A stretch of DNA of 64,000 nt from assembly GCF_001027285.1 (NCBI RefSeq), contig NZ_CP011509.1:11246501-11310500 (forward strand), given 5' to 3'. The notes below the pieces were generated by a model. That model ran no database searches, was not told the origin of the DNA, and saw nothing but the letters and a program-made list of their open reading frames with translations. Source of the DNA: Archangium gephyra (GTDB lineage Bacteria; Myxococcota; Myxococcia; Myxococcales; Myxococcaceae). Position numbers and translations under genes: made by a program. This document shows, one piece after another, positions 8,083 through 16,219 of the stretch. Positions within the stretch are counted from its first letter, which is position 1. The number at the start of each line of letters is the position of its first letter.

Positions 8083-9681
8083 TCAGAACAGCTTCCACCA
8101 CTTCTTCTTGGGCGGCTCGGTGGGCTTCTGCCCGCTGTCCGGAGTGGCCGCCGGAGCCGGGGGAGCCACCGCCGGAGTCTCGGGAGCCTGGGCCGGAGCC
8201 GAGGAGGACGCGGGCGCGGAGCCCCCCGCCTGTGCGCCCCCCTTCGCCACCTTCGCGCGGGGCGGAGGCGAGGGCCGGCGTCCGTAGCGGGCCTCCAGCG
8301 CGCGGGCCTTCCGCTGCAGCGCCGCGCCTTTCACGGGGTCCACCATGGCCACGTAGTTGGCGTAGCCCACGGCGGAGGCGATGACATCCCCGCTGTTGCC
8401 CCAGCGCTTGCCCTCGGGCCCGCTCTTCTCGAGCTGGTGCAGCAGGGCGCGGAAGCGCTTGAGCGTCTCGCGGTCCACGCCGGGCTTGTCGTTGACGACG
8501 ACGCCCGTCACCTCCTGCTGCCGGCCGCGGCGCAGCACGCGCGTCTTGTCGGGGTGCGGGGTGAAGTCCTCCTCGCCCACCAGCCAGCGCACGAAGCGCA
8601 GCAGCTCGCCCGCATCGTGCGGCCCGGGCCCGTGGGCGGAGAAGGTGAGGTCATCCGCGTAGCGCGTGTAGACGAAGCCCAGCTTGCGCGCCGCACCGGA
8701 GAGCCTTCGGTCCAACCGCCGGCAGAGGATGTTCGTCAGCGCGGGCGACGTCGGCGCGCCCTGGGGCAGCCGCCGCCCACCCTGGGCGACGAAGAAGCGC
8801 TGCCCGTCCAGCTCCACCTCTTCCACGTCCGGCTCGGTGCACAGCAGGGCCAGCACCGTGGCGGTGGCCTCGCTGTAGCCGAGCTTCGCGAAGACGCCCT
8901 TCACCCGGGGGTAGAGCACCGAGGGGAAGAAGTCCTTCAAGTCCAGGTTCACCACCACGCCCGCGCCCACGTGGGGCCGGGCATTGGTGACGATGGAGCG
9001 CCCCGCGCGGAAGCCGTGGGCCGCGTCGTGCACGGGCACCTTCTCGAGGATGTTCTCCAGCACCCAGGCCTGCGCCGCCTTCAGGCGCGGCAGGGGCGCG
9101 GAGATGAGCCGGGTGCCACCCGTCTTCTTGGGCAGCTGGAAGCGCACGTAGTGGCTGGTGGTGGACGCGGTGCGCGTGAAGCACAGCGCGCGGAGCTTCC
9201 CCACGCTCAACCCCAACGCCTGCGCCAGCACCTCCGGGGTGGCCAGCACGGGCAGCCCCAGGCGCGTGAGCTTCGCCTCGTCCGGGGTGCGCTCGCTCAG
9301 GCCGCCGGACACGCCCCGGCCCAGGAAGAGCAGCTCCTTGCCCTTGCGCTCCTTCCAGGCCGCGGCCCGCGCCAGCCGCTCGCGCTCGCGCCGCTCCTTC
9401 GTCTCCTGCTGCTTGCGCCGGCTCTCCTCCAGCCGCCGCTTGCGCAGCTCGCGCTTCATCGCCTCCAGGTTGCCGAGCCGGGTCTGCTCGGTGGTGAGCG
9501 CGCGCAGCTCCGCCTGCAGCTCGTTGCGGCGGTGCATCACGTCCACCGGGTCCCCGGGGCGCTCGCTGCGGGCCGGCCAGAAGCCCAGGCGCACCATCTC
9601 CTCCAGGACGACCTCGTCCTTGGAGCCGGCGCGGATGCGGTCGTACAGCTCCTGTCGGTTACGCGGAGGCTGGGAGGACAT
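8083..9681 (-). CDS. Retron reverse transcriptase (myxobacterial Mx162-like)
   Basis: 532 residues. The reverse transcriptase makes msDNA from the adjacent msr-msd RNA. Catalytic motif YADD is at 341-344, with the first catalytic Asp in LDLKDFF (about 247). LPQGAPTSPALTN is near 305-317. Both retron hallmarks are present: NAxxH (NARPH, 233-237) and VTG (391-393). A charged coiled-coil-like extension of about 130 residues precedes the catalytic domain, as in myxobacterial retron RTs. The C-terminal tail (about 468-532) is Ala/Pro-rich and ends in KKKWWKLF. Codon use looks like that of the neighbours, consistent with long residence in the chromosome. The start follows the a2 repeat by 31 nt. 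Confidence 0.93.
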   Translation of the reverse strand: MSSQPPRNRQELYDRIRAGSKDEVVLEEMVRLGFWPARSERPGDPVDVMHRRNELQAELRALTTEQTRLGNLEAMKRELRKRRLEESRRKQQETKERRERERLARAAAWKERKGKELLFLGRGVSGGLSERTPDEAKLTRLGLPVLATPEVLAQALGLSVGKLRALCFTRTASTTSHYVRFQLPKKTGGTRLISAPLPRLKAAQAWVLENILEKVPVHDAAHGFRAGRSIVTNARPHVGAGVVVNLDLKDFFPSVLYPRVKGVFAKLGYSEATATVLALLCTEPDVEEVELDGQRFFVAQGGRRLPQGAPTSPALTNILCRRLDRRLSGAARKLGFVYTRYADDLTFSAHGPGPHDAGELLRFVRWLVGEEDFTPHPDKTRVLRRGRQQEVTGVVVNDKPGVDRETLKRFRALLHQLEKSGPEGKRWGNSGDVIASAVGYANYVAMVDPVKGAALQRKARALEARYGRRPSPPPRAKVAKGGAQAGGSAPASSSAPAQAPETPAVAPPAPAATPDSGQKPTEPPKKKWWKLF

Positions 9682-9712
9682 GGCGGGCCTGGTGAGAAGG
9701 GGAGAGTCCGTC

Positions 9713-9942
9713 CACGCGGCGGTCAGAGAGCTCCTTCGTACTGCTCTCGGGACTGGACCGTCTCAACTCAAGCGGTACCCCCTCCTGGTGACGCGCAGGA
9801 CCGACGCGGTCGACAGCGCTGCCGTCACCAGGAGGGAGGTACCGCACAGTGAAGAGCGGGCCAGTGATGCATGACAGGCCAGGAAGCATGGACGGCGAAA
9901 CACCGTCCGGATTGCAAGGTACTGCCCCCTGACCGCCGCGTG
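9713..9942 (-). ncRNA. Retron msr-msd RNA
   Basis: Read on the minus strand, the region upstream of the RT starts and ends with a perfect 14-nt inverted repeat: a1 at 9929-9942 (CACGCGGCGGTCAG) and a2 at 9713-9726 (its reverse complement), as needed to form the priming stem. The msr part has a 6-bp hairpin (GGACGG/CCGTCC, 9890-9908). The msd part forms a long stem of about 22 bp with one bulge, pairing 9772-9793 with 9823-9845. The branching guanosine should lie just inside a1, in the G-run or CAG near 9922-9929; I cannot fix it. Total a1-to-a2 length is 230 nt, close to that expected for an Mx162-size msDNA (162 nt DNA, 77 nt RNA). Confidence 0.88.
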
Positions 9943-9960
9943 CGCGAACCCTCCCCTTTC

Positions 9961-11604
9961 TCATGTGCGAGACACCCGTGAGTGCTGGAGCCGCAGCGCG
10001 AGCAGGTGCTCGCACGGCCCCCGGAACAACTTGTTCTGCTGGAAGAAGTTGCACGTGCACTCGCCGAAAACCATACGCTGGTCCGCGTCGAGCCGCAAAG
10101 AGGGACGAAGCACCTTCGCGCCCTCCTTCACCGTGCCGCTCAGCTCCAGCGAGCCATCCGCCCCGGGCCGGGCCTTCACGTCCACCGCCCGGGCGTCCAG
10201 GAAGCGCATGGCGCGCTCCTCTCGCTCGTTGGAGAAGCGCAGTTTGTCCATGGGCAGGGGCTCGCGGCTCAGCTCGCGCGCCCGGTACACGCCCTTGTTC
10301 AAATCCCAGATGGCCCGTCCCGCCTGCGTCCACGCCGACAGCGCGCCGAGCACCGCGCCCCGCTCCAGCCCCAGCTTCGAGGCCAGCGCCTCGGGCTTCG
10401 CGGACCACGTCTCCTTGAGGGCATCGAAGACGCGGCGGCGGGTGAACTCGTCCACCTGCCCGCGCGGCGCCAGCAGGTCGAAGTTGCCCGAGGTGGACCA
10501 GTCGTTGGCCGTCCACCCGGACAGGCCGAGGGTGAAGGACAGGTCCCCCAGGTCCGCCACGTAGAAGGACGGCAGCCCCGTGCCCAGCAGGTGCACGGTG
10601 AAGCGCTTCGCCACCGGGATGAGCCGCTCCAGGACTCCGAGGCGCCGGCGGCCCCACACACGGATGTCGTGCGTGCCCTCGCCCTCGTACACCGAGCGCC
10701 GGCACACCACCTCCGTGCCCCACGGCTCGAACACCACCTTCACCGGCTGCCCCGGCGCCAGCACGTAGCGCATGGAGCGCGGCCCCTTCTTCTCCTTGTG
10801 CCGCTTGAGGATGAAGAGGAAGTTGTGCACGTCCATGGGGTGCAGCGTGAAGCGCACCGCCGGCAGCGCCATGGCCGAGTTCACCTGCAGGAAGCCGCGT
10901 ACCCACGAGTCCGGGAGGTCGATCTTCACCTCCTTGTAGGCCGTGTCCGTGCCCGTCTGCGTGGTGAAGCCGCTCGGGTCCACCTCGAAGCGCGTGCGCT
11001 TGTAGGACCTTATCTTCTGGAACTCGTCGTACAGCGGCGACGAGTAGTCGATGTTGGTGGTGCCGCAGGCGAACTCGCCGACGTTCTGGAACACCTCGTA
11101 GCTGGCGCCAAGCCGGCCGTAGCTGGACTCGTCCTGGCTGAAACACTCGAAGAAGCACTCGTCCGGGTGGACGGTGATGACGGGATCCAACACGAACCAG
11201 AAGTCGCGGTTCTTCTCGTAGAGGTAGCTGTAGTAGCGCGCGCGGGCCGCGTAGAAGGGGCCCATGCGGCGCGAGCTCTCCTTCTCCAGCTCGGCGAGCT
11301 CCTCACGCAGGGCCTTGAGGCGGCTGGCCACCGACTGGCGCTGCGCGGCGATGGCGGCCAGGTCCACCTGCTCCTGCTGCGCCGCCCACAGCTTGTAGGC
11401 CGTCTTGTCCTTGGGCTTGAAGCGCAGGTCCGACACCACCACGTCGTGGAGGGCGGAGATGGCCTCGCGGAAGGCCACGTTCTGGCGCAGCTCGCCGGAG
11501 AAGAAGGTGGGCGGCCGCTTGACGTCCGGCGAGAAGGACAGCGCGGTGCTGTCTCCCCGGTTCTGGACCGTGGTGCTGCCCGCGTAGGAGTACTCAAACT
11601 GCAC
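9961..11604 (-). CDS. SWIM zinc-finger protein
   Basis: 547 residues. The C-terminus has the SWIM pattern CxC...CxH: CTCNFFQQNKLFRGPCEH. This finger usually binds nucleic acid or proteins. The rest is unassigned: a charged coiled-coil patch around AALREELAELEKES and a winged-helix-like region near the C-terminal third. I chose the GTG at 11604 because it has GGAGGT 7 nt upstream and overlaps the WGR/HEAT gene end by 11 nt, which implies translational coupling. A longer frame reaches 11694 but is Arg/Pro-rich and implausible. The stop lies 18 nt before the retron a1 repeat. SWIM proteins near WGR proteins are also known in the E. coli yeh region (YehQ and YehI). Confidence 0.82.
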   Translation of the reverse strand: MQFEYSYAGSTTVQNRGDSTALSFSPDVKRPPTFFSGELRQNVAFREAISALHDVVVSDLRFKPKDKTAYKLWAAQQEQVDLAAIAAQRQSVASRLKALREELAELEKESSRRMGPFYAARARYYSYLYEKNRDFWFVLDPVITVHPDECFFECFSQDESSYGRLGASYEVFQNVGEFACGTTNIDYSSPLYDEFQKIRSYKRTRFEVDPSGFTTQTGTDTAYKEVKIDLPDSWVRGFLQVNSAMALPAVRFTLHPMDVHNFLFILKRHKEKKGPRSMRYVLAPGQPVKVVFEPWGTEVVCRRSVYEGEGTHDIRVWGRRRLGVLERLIPVAKRFTVHLLGTGLPSFYVADLGDLSFTLGLSGWTANDWSTSGNFDLLAPRGQVDEFTRRRVFDALKETWSAKPEALASKLGLERGAVLGALSAWTQAGRAIWDLNKGVYRARELSREPLPMDKLRFSNEREERAMRFLDARAVDVKARPGADGSLELSGTVKEGAKVLRPSLRLDADQRMVFGECTCNFFQQNKLFRGPCEHLLALRLQHSRVSRT

Positions 11605-14600
11605 GGCGGACCTCCACCGGGCGGATGACGAAGGGCATGGGGAGCGACGGCTGCGCCTTGGAGATGGAGAGCATGGCCTCCAGCGCCGCGGCACGATGCT
11701 CTATAGCGATGGTGGCTGACATCCGGTGCAGTACCTCCAGGGCCACGCGGCCGCTGGCCTCGGAGCCACGGCCCTCGCGCATGAGGAACCCCAGCACGCG
11801 CTGGCGCGCGACGCGGCCCTTGTTCACCTGGCCCAGCACGCGGATGAAGTACGGCGCCAGTTGCTCCACCAGGGCCGGCTTCCCGCTGGCGAAACGGTCC
11901 AGGTAGGTGGTGGCGAAGAGCTGCACGGCGGGCGCGGGGTGCTCGGACAGGCGCAGGAGCAGCTCGGGCCCGTCCTCCTCGCGGAACGAGCGCGTGAGCA
12001 TCTCCCGCCCGAAGGCCTGCACGTCCTTGCGGATGCTGTCCGCCACCGAGACGAGCACCTCCAGGGAGAAGTCCTCCGGGGAGAAGCGCTCGCGGAAGAA
12101 GCGGAAGCCGAAGGCGCGGGCGTCGTCCCAGCGCGAGTCCAGCAGGCCCACCGCCGTGGCCAGCTCCGCGCGCACCTCGGGGAGGTGGGCCTCCAGCCAG
12201 CGCCAGGCCCACTCACGCACCGCTACCACGTCATGCCCGGCGAGCCGCACCGCGCGCGGCACATCCACCGCCAGCACCGCGCCATGGCGGGCGAGCAGCG
12301 CCACGCCCACCGTCTGCGCCTCCGCGTCCTCGGAGTCGAGCAACCGCCACGCCGTGTCCACCGGCAGCGCGGCGAGCGCGGGCGCGAGCTCCCCGGAGAG
12401 GAGCGCGGCGATGTGGGCCGGAATGCCCTCCGGCAGGCGGCGCCGCAGCAGCGCGGCCAGCAGGGTCTCCACGGCCCGGGCCCCGGCGGAGGGACTCACG
12501 GCCACGAGCCTCCCGAGCAACGGACGCACCGAGACGCGCACGTCCAGCACGGGGCTGGTGGCCAGACGGATGAGGAGCGTCTCCTGGGCGAGCAGCGTGG
12601 CCTCGGACTCGGCGAGCAGCGCGAGCAGCCGCAGGCCCAGGGCCCGGAGCGGCGCGTGCTCGGACTGCACCAGCAGGAGGAGCAGCTCGTCCGGAATGGG
12701 CTCGGTGCGCAGGTCGCGGCGCAGGAGCAGCTCGCCGCCCAGCTCCTGCACCTCGGGCACGGGGTGGGCGAGCAGGTCGCGCACCACCTCCAGCCCCACC
12801 ACGCGGGACGAGGGCCCCAACGCGGCGAGCACCACGCGGGCCACGTCCGAGGCGATGGGGCCGTCCTCCTTCGCCTTCAGGGACAGCAGCGCGGCCACCA
12901 GCCGGCCCACGAGTGTACGCAGGGCCTGCTCGGAGAGCACGGAGCCGCGCACGAGGTTGGCGGCATAGGCGCGGGTGTCCGCGTGCCGCGCGGTGGCCAG
13001 CCCGGTGATGAAGCCGGAGTCCTCGATGAGGACGGGGCGCAGCTCGTCCATCCAGCGGAAGGCCTGCTGGCGGGCGGGGGCGTACGAGGAGCGCGCCACC
13101 GCGAGCAGCAGGGCCCGGGGCTCGCGCCGCGCATCCAGCCGCTGCAGGGCCAGCTCGAAGCCGAGGCGCGCGGTGGACTCGTAGGGACGCTCCAGCAGCA
13201 TGGCCACCGCGTCCACGTCCAGCTGCGCGAGGAAGTCCGGGCAGGCGCGCAGGGCGCGGGAGGCGAAGTCGTGCACCGGGGCGCACTGGCTCTCGTCCAG
13301 CAGGTGCAGCAGGCCCGCCGGGGTGCGCTCCCACAGCTTGGGGAAGGCCTCCTCGCGGACCTCGGGCGCCCGCGCTCCGGGGTGGTAGGAGCCCTTGCAG
13401 CGGAAGAGGAGCGGGTTCTCCACCGGCTCGTAGCGCTGGCTGTGGCGGTGCAGCAGGTGGTTGAAGGCCCAGTAGGGCCACCAGGCGTCCCACTGCTGCA
13501 GGTAGCGGCCATAACCGGTGGTGCGGGGGCTGGCGGCGTCCGCGTCGCTGAAGGCGAGCAGCACGCCCACCGCCATCTTCACGAAGTCCGGGCTCTCCAA
13601 CTCGCCCAGGCGGCGCAGCGTGCGCCACACCCGGCGCCGGAGGTACTTGCGCGTCTCCATCGTGTAGGCGCGCGGCCGGCTGCTCCCGAGCGAGCGCTCC
13701 TTCTCGTAGCGCCAGGCGATGAGGCCGAACACCTCACCGTCCCGGCGGTATTCGGCGGCCTTGAAGAGGTGGCGCAGCACCTTCACGGACTGCACGGTGA
13801 AGGGCACGGTGCGCAGCACGCGCAGCAGGGCGGGACGCACCGTCTCCGAGTCCACGAGGTACAGGGGCTCGAGGACATTCAGCGCGTCCTGCGTCCCGGA
13901 GGCGAGGTGCGCGTCGAGCGCCTTGCCGAAGGCCTCGGCATCTCCGGCGAGGGCCGGCTCGCGCAGTGTGAAGTTCAGCTTGTTCAGCACGTCCCGGCGG
14001 AAGTCGGCGCGGGTGGCCTCGTCGGAGAGCTGCAGCAGGGCCTCGGTGGCCATGCGGCGCACCATGTCCGGCGTGGCCGGGTCCCCATACAGCTTCCCGA
14101 GCGCGGACACGGACTTCTCCGAGCCCAGGCGCCCCAGTGCGGCGGCGGCGGTGTAGGCCCGCAGGGGCGAGACGCCCTCCAGCAGGGGCAGCAGCAGGGG
14201 CTCGGCGGCGCGCAGCCGCAGCTCGCCCACGCGCCAGACGACGCGATCCAGGGGCCGGGACTGGGCCTGCACGTTGGCGCGGCGGAACCACTGGCGGGCA
14301 TTGGCCTCCTGCTGCAACTGCGCCAGCAGGGCAGTGTCCCGGGGCGACAGGCCGGCCGGAGTCTCCACCCGCGGAGGCGGAGCGGCGGGTGCCCGAGGCG
14401 AGGGCGGCGACACGGGGGTACCGGGCGCGCCAGCGCGCACGTAGCCCGAGTCCAGCTTGGACTGGACGAGCTTGTCGAAGACGCGTTTGGCCTCGGCCTG
14501 GGGCACGGGCACGGGCGTCTTCGAGCCGTCCTTGAGCGCGGTGCCCCTCCGCCCGTAGCGGAAGTTGACCACGCACTGGCCGGGGGAGACCTCCAGGAGG

Positions 14601-14668
14601 TCCACCTCGTACACCTTGTCGCTCTTCCCTTCCTGGAAGAGCAGCGCCACCTGCTCGAGCAGTTTCAC
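11594..14668 (-). CDS. WGR domain plus HEAT-repeat protein
   Basis: 1024 residues. An N-terminal WGR domain (about 1-80, with VVNFRYGRRGTALK) is followed by a Pro/Ala linker and then a long all-alpha array of HEAT-like repeats to the C-terminus (runs such as PLLEGVSPLRAYTAAAALGRL). WGR domains occur in PARPs and in bacterial MolR-like proteins and bind nucleic acid or proteins; HEAT arrays are scaffolds. It starts with GTG at 14668, two nt after the upstream stop, and overlaps the SWIM gene downstream. This resembles the YehI/MolR type in outline, but the role is unknown. Confidence 0.82.
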   Translation of the reverse strand: MKLLEQVALLFQEGKSDKVYEVDLLEVSPGQCVVNFRYGRRGTALKDGSKTPVPVPQAEAKRVFDKLVQSKLDSGYVRAGAPGTPVSPPSPRAPAAPPPRVETPAGLSPRDTALLAQLQQEANARQWFRRANVQAQSRPLDRVVWRVGELRLRAAEPLLLPLLEGVSPLRAYTAAAALGRLGSEKSVSALGKLYGDPATPDMVRRMATEALLQLSDEATRADFRRDVLNKLNFTLREPALAGDAEAFGKALDAHLASGTQDALNVLEPLYLVDSETVRPALLRVLRTVPFTVQSVKVLRHLFKAAEYRRDGEVFGLIAWRYEKERSLGSSRPRAYTMETRKYLRRRVWRTLRRLGELESPDFVKMAVGVLLAFSDADAASPRTTGYGRYLQQWDAWWPYWAFNHLLHRHSQRYEPVENPLLFRCKGSYHPGARAPEVREEAFPKLWERTPAGLLHLLDESQCAPVHDFASRALRACPDFLAQLDVDAVAMLLERPYESTARLGFELALQRLDARREPRALLLAVARSSYAPARQQAFRWMDELRPVLIEDSGFITGLATARHADTRAYAANLVRGSVLSEQALRTLVGRLVAALLSLKAKEDGPIASDVARVVLAALGPSSRVVGLEVVRDLLAHPVPEVQELGGELLLRRDLRTEPIPDELLLLLVQSEHAPLRALGLRLLALLAESEATLLAQETLLIRLATSPVLDVRVSVRPLLGRLVAVSPSAGARAVETLLAALLRRRLPEGIPAHIAALLSGELAPALAALPVDTAWRLLDSEDAEAQTVGVALLARHGAVLAVDVPRAVRLAGHDVVAVREWAWRWLEAHLPEVRAELATAVGLLDSRWDDARAFGFRFFRERFSPEDFSLEVLVSVADSIRKDVQAFGREMLTRSFREEDGPELLLRLSEHPAPAVQLFATTYLDRFASGKPALVEQLAPYFIRVLGQVNKGRVARQRVLGFLMREGRGSEASGRVALEVLHRMSATIAIEHRAAALEAMLSISKAQPSLPMPFVIRPVEVRRAV

Positions 14669-14669
14669 G

Positions 14670-16094
14670 TCAGCTCACCAGCCTGCGGATGTCGCCATAG
14701 GCGCGGTAGAAGCCACCACGCGCGGACTCGCGGACGCCCTCCACGACGTAGCGGCCGCCTACCTCGCGGATGTCCTTGGGGAACTGCACGTGCCAGTCGG
14801 AGTGGTAGCCGGGGGACACCACGCGCACGCGCAGGTGGGGCCCGTCCTGGTAGCACTCCACGACGACGCCACGGCCCGCCTCGCGCGTCGTCTCCACGGT
14901 GCCGGTGGGGACGGCGGCCACGGGCGTGGGAGCCTGGATGCTGCGCGCCTGCGGCACCGAGCCTGACTGGGCGGCCTGGATGGCCTTCTCGCTCGCGTCG
15001 ATGCAGGCGAGCACCCCGTCCGTGGTGACGAGGTAGAGCCGGTCCTGGAAGAACTGCATGGAGAAGGCCGAGCCGCACCCGGTGGACAGCTTCCAGAGCC
15101 GCTGGCCCTTGTCGTTGAAGCAGTAGACGCTGGACATGTTGTCGCCAGCGAAGACGTAGCGGCCGTCATCCACCGCGGCGCAGGAGAACACGGCCGCGTC
15201 GCACTGCATGACGGGCCCCACGTCGCCCTTCTTGGTGAAGCGGTGCACGAAGCCCAGGTTGGTGCAGGCGTAGAGCGAGGACTCCTCCTGCCAGCCGAAC
15301 ATGACGTTGCCCTGGGTGGGGCGGTGCCAGATTTCGCTGCCGTCCTCCCAGTCGTACATGGTCAGGCCGCGCCCGTGGCCGTGGTACATGCCCAGCTCGT
15401 CGCAGCGCACCATCCATCCGTGGGTGCCCACGCTCTGCTTCTCCCACTGGGACTCGTCCTCGTGGTTGATGGCGGTGAGCTTGCCGCCCGCGTCGGACAC
15501 GCCGAGGACACCGTCCTTGATGTCCAGCCAGTAGATGTCCACGGACTCGGAGATGTTGTACGCGACGCGCGGCACCTTGCCGCCGAGGTCATAGACGCGG
15601 CCGTCATCGCACCCGGCGTAGAGCCAGCGGTCATCGGCGACGATGCACTTCACGCCATCGGCGAGGCGGAACTGGGAGAGGGTGCGGCCCTCGTGGTCCA
15701 CCGAGTAGATGGAGCCGCTCTCGTTGCCCACCCAGCAACGCGCGTCGTCCACGAAGATGCCGAAGGCGCGGTCGCCCGAGTTGAACTTCCACAGGAGCGG
15801 GGCCTGGGTCGCGTTGGAGCGGCCGCTGGTGATCTCCCGGCGGGTGATGGAGCGCTTCTGGCGCTGGCCCATGACGGCGGGGGCATAGCCCTTGCGGACC
15901 TTCTCGCCGATCTTCTTCCGGGCCTCGGCGATCGCCTTGTCCGGAGTGGGGTACTGGGAGACCTGCGTCTGGCCCTTGTCGCCGATGCGGCCGTAGCGGA
16001 CGGTGAGGGAGTTGCCCTCCACCTTCACCTCGTAGAACTTGTGCGAGCCGCCACCCGCCTCCGACAGCTCCAGGTACGTCCGTTCCTCGGCCAT
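14670..16094 (-). CDS. WGR domain plus beta-propeller protein
   Basis: 474 residues, no signal peptide, so cytoplasmic. The WGR domain occupies about residues 1-75 (YEVKVEGNSLTVRYGRIGDKG). A propeller-like region follows (about 95-385) with repeated strands such as GIFVDDARCWVGNESGSIYSVD and YVFAGDNMSSVYCFNDKGQRLWKL, similar to PQQ/WD-type blades. A small C-terminal domain contains WHVQFPKDIREVGGRYVVEGV. It is the first gene of the minus-strand run and shares a 125-bp divergent promoter region (16095-16219) with the Hsp70 gene. Confidence 0.82.
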   Translation of the reverse strand: MAEERTYLELSEAGGGSHKFYEVKVEGNSLTVRYGRIGDKGQTQVSQYPTPDKAIAEARKKIGEKVRKGYAPAVMGQRQKRSITRREITSGRSNATQAPLLWKFNSGDRAFGIFVDDARCWVGNESGSIYSVDHEGRTLSQFRLADGVKCIVADDRWLYAGCDDGRVYDLGGKVPRVAYNISESVDIYWLDIKDGVLGVSDAGGKLTAINHEDESQWEKQSVGTHGWMVRCDELGMYHGHGRGLTMYDWEDGSEIWHRPTQGNVMFGWQEESSLYACTNLGFVHRFTKKGDVGPVMQCDAAVFSCAAVDDGRYVFAGDNMSSVYCFNDKGQRLWKLSTGCGSAFSMQFFQDRLYLVTTDGVLACIDASEKAIQAAQSGSVPQARSIQAPTPVAAVPTGTVETTREAGRGVVVECYQDGPHLRVRVVSPGYHSDWHVQFPKDIREVGGRYVVEGVRESARGGFYRAYGDIRRLVS

Positions 16095-16219
16095 TCTCAG
16101 GTCCCCCTACTGACGCAGTACGTGCAGAGTAGTCCGAGGAACTGACATCACGGAAGCCCTCTCGCGTACGGTTCCGCCCCTGCGCCAGAGCCGCCCGCCA
16201 TGTATGCTCCACCGCCATC

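Noticed and set aside
11726-15028. Open frame of 1100 codons on the plus strand
   Set aside because: Antisense to the WGR/HEAT gene, with low-complexity His/Gln/Arg composition and no motif.
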